Below are positions 1 to 7,397 of a stretch of 18,510 bases of DNA, piece after piece (positions within the stretch are counted from its first letter, which is position 1; every line of letters begins with the position of its first letter). The stretch is from an uncultured Gardnerella sp. Its GTDB lineage: Bacteria; Actinomycetota; Actinomycetes; Actinomycetales; Bifidobacteriaceae. A program made the translations under genes and the position numbers. Where the stretch lies: assembly GCA_947292085.1 (NCBI GenBank), contig CAMYPN010000017.1, positions 1-18,510 on the forward strand, given 5' to 3'. The notes under the pieces were generated by a model. That model had not been told where the DNA came from, did no database searches, and worked only from the letters and a program-made list of their open reading frames with translations.

Positions 1-564
1 CTTGTTCTTATTGCAGAAAACGTTGGTCACGTAAAGTCTGTAGCTCAAATGACTGGTCGCGACTATGACTCTAAGATTGGAACTGCATTATTTGCAGACG
101 GTTTTGGTACAGCTATTGCAGGTTTGTTCGGCGGTTGCGGTACTACTACGTACGGTGAAAATATTGGCGTTATGGCTGCAACAAAAGTTTATTCTACTGC
201 CGCTTATTGGTGTGCTGCAGCGTTTGCTTTCATCTTAAGTCTCTGCCCAAAGTTTGGTGCTGTTGTAAACTCAATTCCAGCTGGTGTTCTCGGTGGCGTA
301 ACTACTTTGCTTTACGGCATGATTGGTATGATCGGCATAAGAATTTGGGTTGAAAACAAAGTGAACTTCGATAAGCCAGTGAATATTATGATTGCTGCAA
401 TCGTTATGATTATTGGAATTGCTAACTTCCAGTTTGCAGTTTCTGGCATTCAGTTCAACGGAATTGCAATCGGAACCGTTGTGGTGTTGGTTGTATATCA
501 CTTATTGAAGGCTATTGGAAAGCTTACTGGTACGATCGCTAAAGATGATCCAGATATTGCTTAA
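1..564 (+). CDS. uraA: Uracil permease, NCS2 family (3' part only)
   Basis: This is the C-terminal 187 residues of a proton-coupled uracil transporter of the inner membrane, which imports uracil for pyrimidine salvage. The open frame runs in from the left edge, so the start lies outside the window. Visible hallmarks are ENVGHVKSVAQMTGRD at the very start and the TTYGENIGVMA block around residues 49-59. By homology with E. coli UraA, the Glu of GENIG (residue 53) is a uracil-binding residue. Four to five hydrophobic segments follow, including AFAFILSLCPKFGAVV and IMIAAIVMIIGIANF, and the protein ends in a short polar tail, as is usual for the family. A hairpin terminator follows, so it is the last gene of its transcript. 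The assignment rests on recognition of the family sequence; uracil rather than xanthine specificity is supported by the GENIG context. Confidence 0.93.
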   Translation, partial: LVLIAENVGHVKSVAQMTGRDYDSKIGTALFADGFGTAIAGLFGGCGTTTYGENIGVMAATKVYSTAAYWCAAAFAFILSLCPKFGAVVNSIPAGVLGGVTTLLYGMIGMIGIRIWVENKVNFDKPVNIMIAAIVMIIGIANFQFAVSGIQFNGIAIGTVVVLVVYHLLKAIGKLTGTIAKDDPDIA

Positions 565-604
565 TCTTATGAGTTTCAATAAAATTTAACATTTATATTT
601 GCAT

Positions 605-646
605 AAGCGCGTTTATGGTTACTTCTGTAAGCGCGCTTAATTTTAT
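605..646 (+). terminator. Rho-independent terminator after uraA
   Basis: A perfect 7-bp stem, AAGCGCG (605-611) with CGCGCTT (632-638), encloses a 20-nt loop and is followed by a T-rich stretch (AATTTTATAT). It lies 40 bp past the uraA stop and before the next gene on the same strand. Confidence 0.6.
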
Positions 647-705
647 ATGTAAACAAAATTTTGTACTTATTTTATTTACATAATTTAATATTGCGAGTTA
701 CATAA

Positions 706-711
706 TATAGT
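706..711 (+). promoter_or_regulatory. Possible -10 element giving a near-leaderless mRNA for the UPF0182 gene
   Basis: TATAGT lies 12 bases before the ATG at 724, so transcription would begin only about 5-7 bases before the start codon. No Shine-Dalgarno sequence is visible before that ATG, which fits leaderless translation, common in actinobacteria. No convincing -35 hexamer is seen at the right distance, so support is weak. Confidence 0.25.
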
Positions 712-723
712 ATTCTTATTAAT

Positions 724-3700
724 ATGTTTTATGTTATTTTGAAAATTTTGCTTCCGTTAGCAGCAGTCATTTTCATGACTCTACTTAACATATACAGAAG
801 CAACAAAACGCGTCATCGTTCTGATTATGCGAAAAACAGTAAACGTAAATCTAATAATACTGAAAAATCATATCAAAACGAATATAGTGATGGTAATCGC
901 GCAAATCAAAATAATAATGAACCTGAAATTATTGATATAAGCGTTGATGAAGACAGTAATGAGAATTCAGAATCTTCTAACGATTCAGTAGGCAAGAATA
1001 GCAAGTTTTTATCTTTTATAGACGAAATTGAACGTTTAACTAATGGCTACGATGAAGATAGACCCATCGGTGATAAAAAGGACGATTCAGATAATCAAAA
1101 ATCATCTAAAAAGAGTGAAAAAAATAGTAAAAAGAAGGAGAATAATTCTTATATGCACATAGATCTTAATTTTGATAAATTTATTAATATTACGAAAAAA
1201 TGGCGTTGGATTTTAGCTGGCATAGTAGCATTCATAGTTTTTGCATTTTTAATAATTGTAGGTTTGTCTACTTTTATTAGTGATTGCATGTGGTATTCAC
1301 AGCTTGGATTTGAAAGCGTAATTTGGATTCAACTAGGAGCAAAAGTTGGAGTTTGGGCTCTTTACGCTGTGCTTATGGCAGTATTCGGATATCTTTCAGC
1401 ATCACTTGCTATACGCACTCGTCCTACTAATGCTGATGGATCTTATATTCGTATTAGTGGAAATATAATTGATTTTAAAAAGGGCGTTAGTTCTAAAGTA
1501 GCTTTCCATATTGCAGGTATTGTATCTCTTATTGTGGGAGCGTTGTTTGGCTCGCAGTTTTACTCTCATTGGGCGCAAATTTTGCTTATGTTCCACGCTC
1601 AGCCTTTTGGTATTAAAGATCCGCAATTTGGCATTGACAACGGTTTCTACGTGTTTGTTCTTCCTGGTTTGCTGCTATTTATGAAAGCTTTTATACTGCT
1701 ACTAGCTTTATCATTATTATTCTCTGTTCTTACGCATTTCCTTATGGGAGCTATTCGTATAACCATGCCTGTGAATGGCAATGGCTTGTTTAATATTACA
1801 AAGCATGCTCGTAGACAAATTGGTATTTGGTTCCTGTTGCTTATGATTGCTTGGTCAGTAATACAGATTCTTGATATGTTTACGCTTGTAATTTTTGACG
1901 GTCCTAGAATTACTGGCGGATCCTACACTGATATGAACGCTAGAGTTCCAGCAAGTATTATTATGGCTATTCTTACTCTGATTGTTGGCTTAGTGATTTT
2001 TGTGTGGATACTTAAATCTCATTCTCTTAGCGGAAAAGTAGAGTTAGAAACGCGATTCTTTGCAGCTGTAAAAGCTTGGAAAACGCCTGCAGTAGCAGTA
2101 GCTTTCTTAGTGGTAACATCTATGATTATCTCATTCGCATGGCCGCTAATACTTCAAAGATTTAAAGTAAACCCTAATGCTCAAGAGCTGGAAGCTGAGT
2201 ATATTCAGAGAAATATTAATGCTACAAAATTCGCATACGGGTTAAATAATGTTGAAGTGGAATCTTATAACGCCGCTTCGGAAGGTAAATCTGGAGCTTT
2301 AGCTAAAGAAGCTGAGTCTACGGCTCAAATTCGTCTTCTAGATCCTCAAGTAACTTCACCTACTTTCCGTCAGCTGCAGCAATCAAAACAGTATTATATG
2401 TTTGCAGATACGCTTGCAGTCGATAAATACAATATTGATGGAGTAAGTCAAGATACTGTTATTGCTGCTCGAGAACTTAATTTATCGGGTAACGACAATC
2501 ATAATTGGGTAAATGATCATACTGTGTATACACATGGCTACGGTATTGTTGCTGCGTACGGAAATAAAGTTACAGCTGACGGTCAGCCGCAATTTATGGA
2601 GTATGGTATTCCTACTCAAGGTAAGATGACAAAATCTCAAAAGTATGAACCTAGAATTTATTTTTCTCCTAATGCTCCAGAATATTCTATAGTTGGTTCT
2701 CCTAAGGGAACTGCTCCATGGGAGTTTGATTATCCTACAGGTTCACAAGGTGCATTAACAACGTTTAAGGGGAATGCTGGTCCAAGCTTAGGTAACTGGT
2801 TCTCTAGGCTTATACACGCTATACGTTTTAGGTCAGATCAGATACTATTCTCAGATCGTGTAACTTCGCAGTCTCAGATTTTGTATGATCGAAATCCTAA
2901 AGATCGTGTATCTAAAGTAGCTCCTTACTTGACTTTAGATGGTCGTGTCTATCCTGCTGTAGTAGACGGTAGAGTTAAGTGGATTGTTGACGGTTATACT
3001 ACTTCTGATTCTTATCCTTATTCTCAAATGACAGATTTTGGTAAAATAACTCAGGACTCTACAACAAAAACTTCTCATTCGATTAAAGGTTTAACTAATC
3101 AGCGTGCAAACTATATTCGTAACTCTGTTAAAGCAACAGTAGATGCGTATGATGGATCTGTTGATCTATACGTTTGGGATACTAAAGATCCTGTTATTAA
3201 AGCTTGGAGATCAATATTCCCTGGTCATTATCATGATATTTCCGAAATTTCAGGTGATTTGATGAGTCACTTAAGATATCCGGAAAGTTTGTTTAAAGTT
3301 CAGAGATATTTACTAGCAAAGTATCATGTTGGTTCTGCTAGCCAATTCTTCTCGGGAGAAGATTTTTGGCAGACTCCTGTTGATCCAACTGAATCTCAAG
3401 CTGCGCAAAAGGAAGATATTTTGCAGCCACCTTACTACTTGACTTTGCAAGCAGCAGGTACTAAGAAGCCGGTGTTCTCGCTTGTTTCTACTTATATTCC
3501 TGCAGGTAAAGTAACTCGCGAAATATTAACAGGATTCTTATCAGCTAATTCAGATGCGGGTAATACTCCTGGAAAAGTAAGTCCTGGCTATGGAAAGCTT
3601 AGATTGCAAGAATTACCTAAGGTTTCAAATGTTCCAGGTCCTGGTCAAGCTCAAAATAATTTCAACGCTAACGCAAATGTTTCTAAAGAGTTGAACTTGT

Positions 3701-4230
3701 TGGAATCTGGTTCTACTAAAGTAAAACGTGGCAATCTTCTTACTTTGCCGCTTGGTGGAGGCTTGGTTTACGTACAGCCGGTTTACGTACAGTCAAGTGG
3801 TTCAACTAGCTATCCGTTACTTAAGAAAGTATTAGTTGCTTTTGGTGAACAAGTTGGATTTGCTGATACTTTGGATGAGGCGCTAAATCAAGTGTTTGGA
3901 GGAAATTCCGGAGCTGCTGCTGGAGATGCGTCTAATAATTCCGAATCTTCTGTTGCAAAGACAGATAAGGATAATAGTACATCTCAAAAAGCTCAGGAAG
4001 ATAAAACTAGTAGTCAGAGTTCTAATCAGACTACTATTAATCCTCAAATTAAAGATGCTTTGAATCGTGCTGCTAAGGCTTTGAAAGATTCTGATTCTGC
4101 AATGAAAGCCGGCGATTGGTCTGCTTATGGTAAAGCTCAGAAAGCTTTAAGTGATGCTATTTCGGATGCTTTAGCTAAGGAGTCTGAGAGCAATAATTCT
4201 AAACAAAAGGAAGAATCCGAGCATAAGTAA
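724..4230 (+). CDS. UPF0182 family integral membrane protein (COG1615) with N-terminal extension
   Basis: The product is a large membrane protein of the UPF0182 family, whose function is unknown. From the ATG at 724 it has 1168 residues. Residues 5-22 form a hydrophobic segment; residues 25-145 are a very polar K/N/S/D/E-rich stretch. The family core then begins with about seven hydrophobic segments (about 162-184, 204-229, 260-280, 308-340, 366-390, 408-430, 453-476). A large, probably extracytoplasmic, domain follows, starting with the family-typical NPNAQELEAEYIQRNI. KDPQFGIDNGFYVF (298-311) and the C-terminal ALKDSDSAMKAGDWSAYGKA helix are also family hallmarks. An ATG at 1153 (residue 144) with AAGGAG 12 bases upstream is an alternative start, giving about 1025 residues, nearer the usual family length as I recall it. 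Terminators flank the gene, so it appears monocistronic. Confidence 0.9.
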   Translation: MFYVILKILLPLAAVIFMTLLNIYRSNKTRHRSDYAKNSKRKSNNTEKSYQNEYSDGNRANQNNNEPEIIDISVDEDSNENSESSNDSVGKNSKFLSFIDEIERLTNGYDEDRPIGDKKDDSDNQKSSKKSEKNSKKKENNSYMHIDLNFDKFINITKKWRWILAGIVAFIVFAFLIIVGLSTFISDCMWYSQLGFESVIWIQLGAKVGVWALYAVLMAVFGYLSASLAIRTRPTNADGSYIRISGNIIDFKKGVSSKVAFHIAGIVSLIVGALFGSQFYSHWAQILLMFHAQPFGIKDPQFGIDNGFYVFVLPGLLLFMKAFILLLALSLLFSVLTHFLMGAIRITMPVNGNGLFNITKHARRQIGIWFLLLMIAWSVIQILDMFTLVIFDGPRITGGSYTDMNARVPASIIMAILTLIVGLVIFVWILKSHSLSGKVELETRFFAAVKAWKTPAVAVAFLVVTSMIISFAWPLILQRFKVNPNAQELEAEYIQRNINATKFAYGLNNVEVESYNAASEGKSGALAKEAESTAQIRLLDPQVTSPTFRQLQQSKQYYMFADTLAVDKYNIDGVSQDTVIAARELNLSGNDNHNWVNDHTVYTHGYGIVAAYGNKVTADGQPQFMEYGIPTQGKMTKSQKYEPRIYFSPNAPEYSIVGSPKGTAPWEFDYPTGSQGALTTFKGNAGPSLGNWFSRLIHAIRFRSDQILFSDRVTSQSQILYDRNPKDRVSKVAPYLTLDGRVYPAVVDGRVKWIVDGYTTSDSYPYSQMTDFGKITQDSTTKTSHSIKGLTNQRANYIRNSVKATVDAYDGSVDLYVWDTKDPVIKAWRSIFPGHYHDISEISGDLMSHLRYPESLFKVQRYLLAKYHVGSASQFFSGEDFWQTPVDPTESQAAQKEDILQPPYYLTLQAAGTKKPVFSLVSTYIPAGKVTREILTGFLSANSDAGNTPGKVSPGYGKLRLQELPKVSNVPGPGQAQNNFNANANVSKELNLLESGSTKVKRGNLLTLPLGGGLVYVQPVYVQSSGSTSYPLLKKVLVAFGEQVGFADTLDEALNQVFGGNSGAAAGDASNNSESSVAKTDKDNSTSQKAQEDKTSSQSSNQTTINPQIKDALNRAAKALKDSDSAMKAGDWSAYGKAQKALSDAISDALAKESESNNSKQKEESEHK

Positions 4231-4259
4231 TTTGAAATTGAATTTATAACTCAATTATA

Positions 4260-4293
4260 AAGCGCCAGCAGATTCTCCTGTTGGCGCTTTTAC
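4260..4293 (+). terminator. Strong terminator, possibly bidirectional, after the UPF0182 gene
   Basis: AAGCGCCAGCAG (4260-4271) pairs with CTGTTGGCGCTT (4278-4289) over 12 bp with one G-U pair, a 6-nt loop, and TTTT following. The minus-strand permease gene ends at 4377 facing it, and on that strand the stem is followed by the T-rich TTATAATT, so the hairpin could stop transcription from both sides. Confidence 0.85.
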
Positions 4294-4376
4294 TATACTT
4301 GTACTTATTTGCTTTACTTTTAGCGGTGCGTGTGAGTGTGCGCATATCGCGCGTATTGCATTGTATTTATTAAAAA

Positions 4377-5168
4377 TTAGAGTTGGTTATCTGGATCTTC
4401 CTCATCTTCAGCAGGTCCTAGAAGAATTCTTTCAGTTAAATTTACTGCGCACATCAATAATGTTGTAAGAATAATAATTACAAAAGTTGCAGAAAAAATA
4501 AGTGGTGTTCTGTACGAATTGTACGCAAATTGCAGCCAAATTCCGAGCCCATCTTTTGCGCCTAAATATTCTGATGTAGAAGCTAAACCGAAAGCGTATG
4601 CAGCACTTATTTTTATTCCTCCGAATATTTGTCTTGCTGCGACTCGTAATTTTACATGCCACAAGGTCCATACTCGTCCAGCTCCGCACGTTAGTGCAAC
4701 GTCACTATAAAAAGTCGGTACTGCTTCAAGTCCTCTAATAGTTTGAACTGCAATAGGGAATAGACTAAAAATCATAACTATTATGATTTTTCCAGAAATC
4801 TCAAAACCGAACCATATTAGAAATATTGGAGCTATTGAAATAAGAGGTAGCGTTTGTGCAGCGCATAAAAGTGGGAACAGCGCAGAATGTAAAGGTTTAC
4901 ATACGTGGAATCCAACTCCAAGAAGAATACCTAAAAATATAGCTAGCAGGAATCCAATAACAGTTTCTTGTGAAGTAACTATTGTTGCTGGTATTAGCGT
5001 AGGCCACGTATCATTCGTAGCATCTGCAATTGCTAGTGGTGATGGAATAAGATTCTCTGATAGCTTGTAATACATACACGCTAACTGCCATAAAGTAAAG
5101 AAAAGTATTACTGATATTACTGTTGGCAGATATTTGAAAATTACGTGTTTTAAACGCGAGTGCGTCAT
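4377..5168 (-). CDS. ABC transporter permease of the SsuC/TauC/ThiX type
   Basis: This is the membrane subunit of an ABC importer of the nitrate/sulfonate/thiamine-precursor class. With the ATG at 5168 it has 263 residues, normal for the family. Hydrophobic segments include TVISVILFFTLWQLACMYY, TVIGFLLAIFLGILLGVGF, a PLISIAPIFLIWFGF helix and IFSATFVIIILTTLLMCAV. The cytoplasmic coupling (EAA-like) loop is the DVALTCGAGRVWTLWHVKL region, followed by SEYLGAKDGLGIWL. I chose this start because GGAAGGAA lies about 10 bases upstream; the frame stays open to a TTG at 5297, but that codon has no ribosome-binding site and an 11-bp tandem duplication lies within the extra stretch. It is divergent from the ThiY-like binding protein at 5531, the likely partner. 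No ATPase is encoded next to it. The substrate is inferred only from the neighbour. Confidence 0.85.
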   Translation of the reverse strand: MTHSRLKHVIFKYLPTVISVILFFTLWQLACMYYKLSENLIPSPLAIADATNDTWPTLIPATIVTSQETVIGFLLAIFLGILLGVGFHVCKPLHSALFPLLCAAQTLPLISIAPIFLIWFGFEISGKIIIVMIFSLFPIAVQTIRGLEAVPTFYSDVALTCGAGRVWTLWHVKLRVAARQIFGGIKISAAYAFGLASTSEYLGAKDGLGIWLQFAYNSYRTPLIFSATFVIIILTTLLMCAVNLTERILLGPAEDEEDPDNQL

Positions 5169-5181
5169 ACGTGTAAATTCC

Positions 5182-5203
5182 TTCCGTAAAAGTTCCGTAA
5201 AAG
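5182..5203 (-). repeat. 11-bp perfect tandem duplication in the permease leader
   Basis: TTCCGTAAAAG occurs twice back to back (5182-5192 and 5193-5203, plus-strand reading). On the minus strand it lies directly before the GGAAGGAA ribosome-binding site of the permease. Eleven is not a multiple of three, which argues against this stretch being coding. Confidence 0.85.
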
Positions 5204-5332
5204 TCGTAGTATGTGCGAAATTCGATTGCTGCCCCAATCGGAATCTTTCAAGATTACTTATGCACAAGTCTTCAACTATTGTAAAGATGCGTGCCAACCA
5301 TTTTTTATTTATAGAAAAATTAGTTTTTGTAA

Positions 5333-5518
5333 TTAATCTTCTAAATGTCGGATGATGTGTGCATAATCAAAATCGTTTCGTGAGTCAATGTGTGGCAAAC
5401 CGTGCATCGTGCTTTTTAAAGAGCGTGCGGGGGCATTGAACGGGCGCGGGCTAGGACCTTCATACCGTTTTCTGCCAAGTCTGTGCTGCATTTCCCAGAA
5501 AATGGTGAGTAAAAACAA
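5333..5518 (-). CDS. Possible small hypothetical protein (about 52-61 aa) in the GC-rich spacer
   Basis: A minus-strand frame runs from a TTG at 5518, or more plausibly an ATG at 5491, to a TAA ending at 5333. The predicted peptide is basic and then acidic, with stretches such as RKRYEGPSPRPF and SRNDFDYAHIIRHLED, which look protein-like rather than random. Codon use differs from the neighbours: proline and arginine use CCG, CCC, CGC and CGG here, while nearby genes prefer CCT, CCA, CGT and AGA. No good ribosome-binding site is seen, and the frame overlaps the ThiY-like gene's upstream region and a minus-strand promoter candidate. I do not recognise the family. It may be a real small gene, a remnant, or chance coding in a structured GC-rich element. 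Confidence 0.3.
   Translation of the reverse strand: MFLLTIFWEMQHRLGRKRYEGPSPRPFNAPARSLKSTMHGLPHIDSRNDFDYAHIIRHLED
5360..5388 (-). promoter_or_regulatory. Candidate promoter for the ABC permease
   Basis: On the minus strand TTGACT (5388-5383) and TATGCA (5365-5360) are separated by exactly 17 bp. Transcription would start near 5353 and give a leader of about 185 nt before the ATG at 5168. The -35 is good and the -10 is mediocre. Confidence 0.4.
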
Positions 5519-5530
5519 AGTAGGGAACTC

Positions 5531-6583
5531 ATGAATATGCGTGGTGTTAAACGCTTCTGTGCAGCACTTCTTTCAGTATGCTGTTTATATTCGTGTGCTG
5601 CATGCGGATCTTCGCAACAAAGTAATGGTAAAAATCTTCGTAAAGTATCGTTTATGCTTTTTTGGGCACCTGATACTAATCATATTGGTATTTATGTTGC
5701 AAAGCATAAAGGTTGGTTTAAAGATGCCGGTTTGGATGTTAATATTCTTGCCGTTGCACAAACCGGTTCTGAACATGCTGTAGATAGTGGTGCCGCTGAT
5801 TTTGCTCTTACTACACTAACTAATGTTGCTGATTTTTCAACTAAGGGTGCAAATCTTGAGCAGGTTATGCAAGTTCAGCAGAAGCCAAGTGCTATATGGT
5901 GTTCTCTTGCAAGCAACAATAAGATTCATTCTCCTAAAGATTTTGATGGACGCACTTTTGCTACTTTCGGTTCTGCTGAAGGTGATGCTGTTATTCGTAG
6001 AATGATTCAGCATGATGGTGGAAAAGGTAACTTCAATAAGGTAACTGTTGGTACTTCTACATTCCGTACTCTCGAAACCGGTAGAGCTGATTTTGGTGGA
6101 TTCTACGGTACTTGGGAAGGAGTTCAGTCTGAATTATTTGGACCGAAACTTCGTTGCTTTAAAGAAGGAGATTACGGTGTCCCAGGTCAGCCTGATACTA
6201 TCGGCATAATTACCAACAAGAACACTATTAGTAAAGATCCAAAGCTTGTTCGTGCTTTCGTTAAGGCTGCAAAAAGAGGATACGAGTATGCGTACGAGCA
6301 TCCAGATGAGGCTTCAAATATTTTGGTTGAAGAAGCAAAAGAAGCTAATCTTGATCCAAAATTCGTTAAGAAAAGCATGAAAATGATTGTTGACGGCGAA
6401 TATTGGGGAAGTCACGCAGATATTAAAAGTGGAAAGTTTGTATTCGGTACTAGCGATGTAAATGGTGCTCAAAAGTACTTTAACTTCCTGAGTAAGGAAG
6501 GTGCTTACACTGATTCTAAAGGTAAAGTTACGAATCAATTGCCTAATGCTAAGAAACTTTCTACTGACGAGTTTTTGAAATAA
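5531..6583 (+). CDS. NMT1/THI5-like (ThiY-type) solute-binding lipoprotein
   Basis: This is an ABC-importer substrate-binding protein of the NMT1/THI5-like family, 350 residues, probably binding a thiamine-precursor pyrimidine (HMP or formylaminopyrimidine) outside the membrane. An N-terminal signal peptide ends in a lipoprotein-like site (SCAACGSS; Cys25 or possibly Cys22; the residues before it are not a perfect lipobox). The family signature FMLFWAPDTNHIGIYVAKHK lies at about residues 41-60, corresponding to the FxLDWxPNTNHTGxYVA motif of ThiY, with the usual Asp replaced by Phe before Trp45. A second family-like block, ADFGGFYGTWEGVQ, lies in the middle. AGGGA 4 bases before ATG 5531 supports the start. 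Its likely partner is the divergent permease; no ATPase is adjacent. A strong terminator follows. Substrate is inferred from family. Confidence 0.85.
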   Translation: MNMRGVKRFCAALLSVCCLYSCAACGSSQQSNGKNLRKVSFMLFWAPDTNHIGIYVAKHKGWFKDAGLDVNILAVAQTGSEHAVDSGAADFALTTLTNVADFSTKGANLEQVMQVQQKPSAIWCSLASNNKIHSPKDFDGRTFATFGSAEGDAVIRRMIQHDGGKGNFNKVTVGTSTFRTLETGRADFGGFYGTWEGVQSELFGPKLRCFKEGDYGVPGQPDTIGIITNKNTISKDPKLVRAFVKAAKRGYEYAYEHPDEASNILVEEAKEANLDPKFVKKSMKMIVDGEYWGSHADIKSGKFVFGTSDVNGAQKYFNFLSKEGAYTDSKGKVTNQLPNAKKLSTDEFLK

Positions 6584-6637
6584 TGTAGGTCAAAAATAAT
6601 ATTGGCTATTTTCTTGCTAGAATAGGCAGGAGTATAT

Positions 6638-6694
6638 AAAGGCGTATCAGCAAAGCGTCAATGTACGTTATGCGCGTGATACGCCTTTTTGTTT
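6638..6694 (+). terminator. Terminator after the ThiY-like gene
   Basis: AAAGGCGTATCA (6638-6649) pairs perfectly over 12 bp with TGATACGCCTTT (6677-6688), with a 27-nt loop, followed by TTGTTTTA. It lies 55 bp past the stop and just before pth. Confidence 0.8.
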
Positions 6695-6739
6695 TATATT
6701 GCTTGTTTACAAATAATAGGCAAAGAAAATGGGGATAGT

Positions 6740-7339
6740 ATGTCATCGGATTTTTGGCTGATTGCAGGTTTAGGAAACCCTGGTACGAAATATGAAGGTA
6801 CTCGCCATAATATGGGGTTTATGGTTGCTGATGTGCTTAGTTCGCGTTGGTCAATATCTTTTTCGGATCATAAAGGTTTGGCTAAGCTTGGTAAAGGTGT
6901 TATGAATCTTGATGGCAAGCTTGCTAAGTTCTTTTTGGCTAAGCCTCTTACCTTTATGAATGATTCAGGTGCTGCTGTTGCATCAATAAGCGCATACTAT
7001 CAGATTGAGCCGGATCATATTGTTGTTATTCATGACGATATGGATTTAGATTTTGGTCGTATTAAAGTAAAAGCCGGTGGTTCCGCAGGTGGGCATAATG
7101 GTATTCGATCAATTGATAGATCTCTTGGAACTCCTCAATATGCTCGTGTGAGAATGGGAGTAGGTCATGCTCAGAGAGGCTCTCATGCTCACGAGAATAC
7201 AGTGAACTGGGTTCTTGGAGGTTTTGCTCCTCAACAACGAGCTGAACTTGATAATTTTTTGGCTGATGGTGCTGATGCTGTAGAAAGCGTTATTTTCCGC
7301 GGTCTTAGCGCAACTCAAGAGCACTTTAATGGACGCTAA
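6740..7339 (+). CDS. pth: Peptidyl-tRNA hydrolase
   Basis: This cytoplasmic enzyme cleaves peptidyl-tRNAs released by stalled ribosomes and recycles the tRNA. The product from ATG 6740 has 199 residues, the usual length. The family motif GLGNPGTKYEGTRHNMGF spans about residues 10-27; by comparison with E. coli Pth, the catalytic His20 and Asn10 correspond to His23 and Asn13 here. The HDDMDL block (Asp99 equals E. coli Asp93) and GGSAGGHNGIRS (Asn120 equals Asn114) complete the active site. The frame is open upstream to 6689, but that would start inside the preceding terminator; ATG 6740 has GGGGAT a few bases upstream. The mfd gene follows 58 bp later on the same strand, an arrangement common in related genomes, so co-transcription is likely, perhaps reduced by the hairpin at 7338. 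Confidence 0.96.
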   Translation: MSSDFWLIAGLGNPGTKYEGTRHNMGFMVADVLSSRWSISFSDHKGLAKLGKGVMNLDGKLAKFFLAKPLTFMNDSGAAVASISAYYQIEPDHIVVIHDDMDLDFGRIKVKAGGSAGGHNGIRSIDRSLGTPQYARVRMGVGHAQRGSHAHENTVNWVLGGFAPQQRAELDNFLADGADAVESVIFRGLSATQEHFNGR

Positions 7340-7366
7340 TTGTGCGTTATAGCGCAATTTTATAAT
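7338..7366 (+). terminator. Weak hairpin overlapping the pth stop codon
   Basis: AATTGTGC (7338-7345) pairs with GCGCAATT (7352-7359) over 8 bp including one G-U pair, with a 6-nt loop, followed by TTATAAT. It begins within the pth stop codon. It could attenuate pth transcription into mfd or act as a weak terminator; the T-tract is short. Confidence 0.4.
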
Positions 7367-7397
7367 TTGTAATTACACTAGTAAAACCGGTAGTTTT

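Larger units (their letters stand above)
5169..5530. other. Divergent spacer between permease and ThiY-like binding protein
   Basis: This 362-bp spacer separates two divergent transporter genes. It contains, on the minus strand, a candidate promoter (5360-5388), a possible small gene (5333-5518) and the 11-bp duplication. The part at about 5401-5460 is GC-rich, about 36 of 60 bases, against clearly AT-rich surroundings. On the plus strand, AGGGA (5522-5526) lies 4 bases before the ATG at 5531. I saw no thiamine-pyrophosphate riboswitch: the CTGAGA and CTGATCTGG-type signatures are missing on both strands. Confidence 0.6.

Noticed and set aside
3765..3792. Direct repeat GGTTTACGTACAG in the UPF0182 gene
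   Set aside because: It encodes VYVQPVYVQ, a natural doubled motif of this protein family (GGLVYVxPVYVQ), so it is not a special repeat element.
4320..4376. Alternating GCGC/ATAT stretch after the permease stop as a second terminator
   Set aside because: Only a 4-5 bp stem can form and no T-tract follows on the minus strand; the hairpin at 4260-4293 is the better candidate.
5169..5297. Longer form of the ABC permease starting at TTG 5297
   Set aside because: No ribosome-binding site precedes the TTG, the extra 43 residues are polar and unlike the family, and a non-triplet tandem duplication lies in this stretch; ATG 5168 has a strong site.
5390..5530. Thiamine-pyrophosphate riboswitch upstream of the ThiY-like gene, suggested by GTAGGGAA just before the start
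   Set aside because: The conserved CTGAGA and CTGATCTGG-like elements and the P2/P4 stem pairs are absent on both strands; the AGGGA is explained as the ribosome-binding site.
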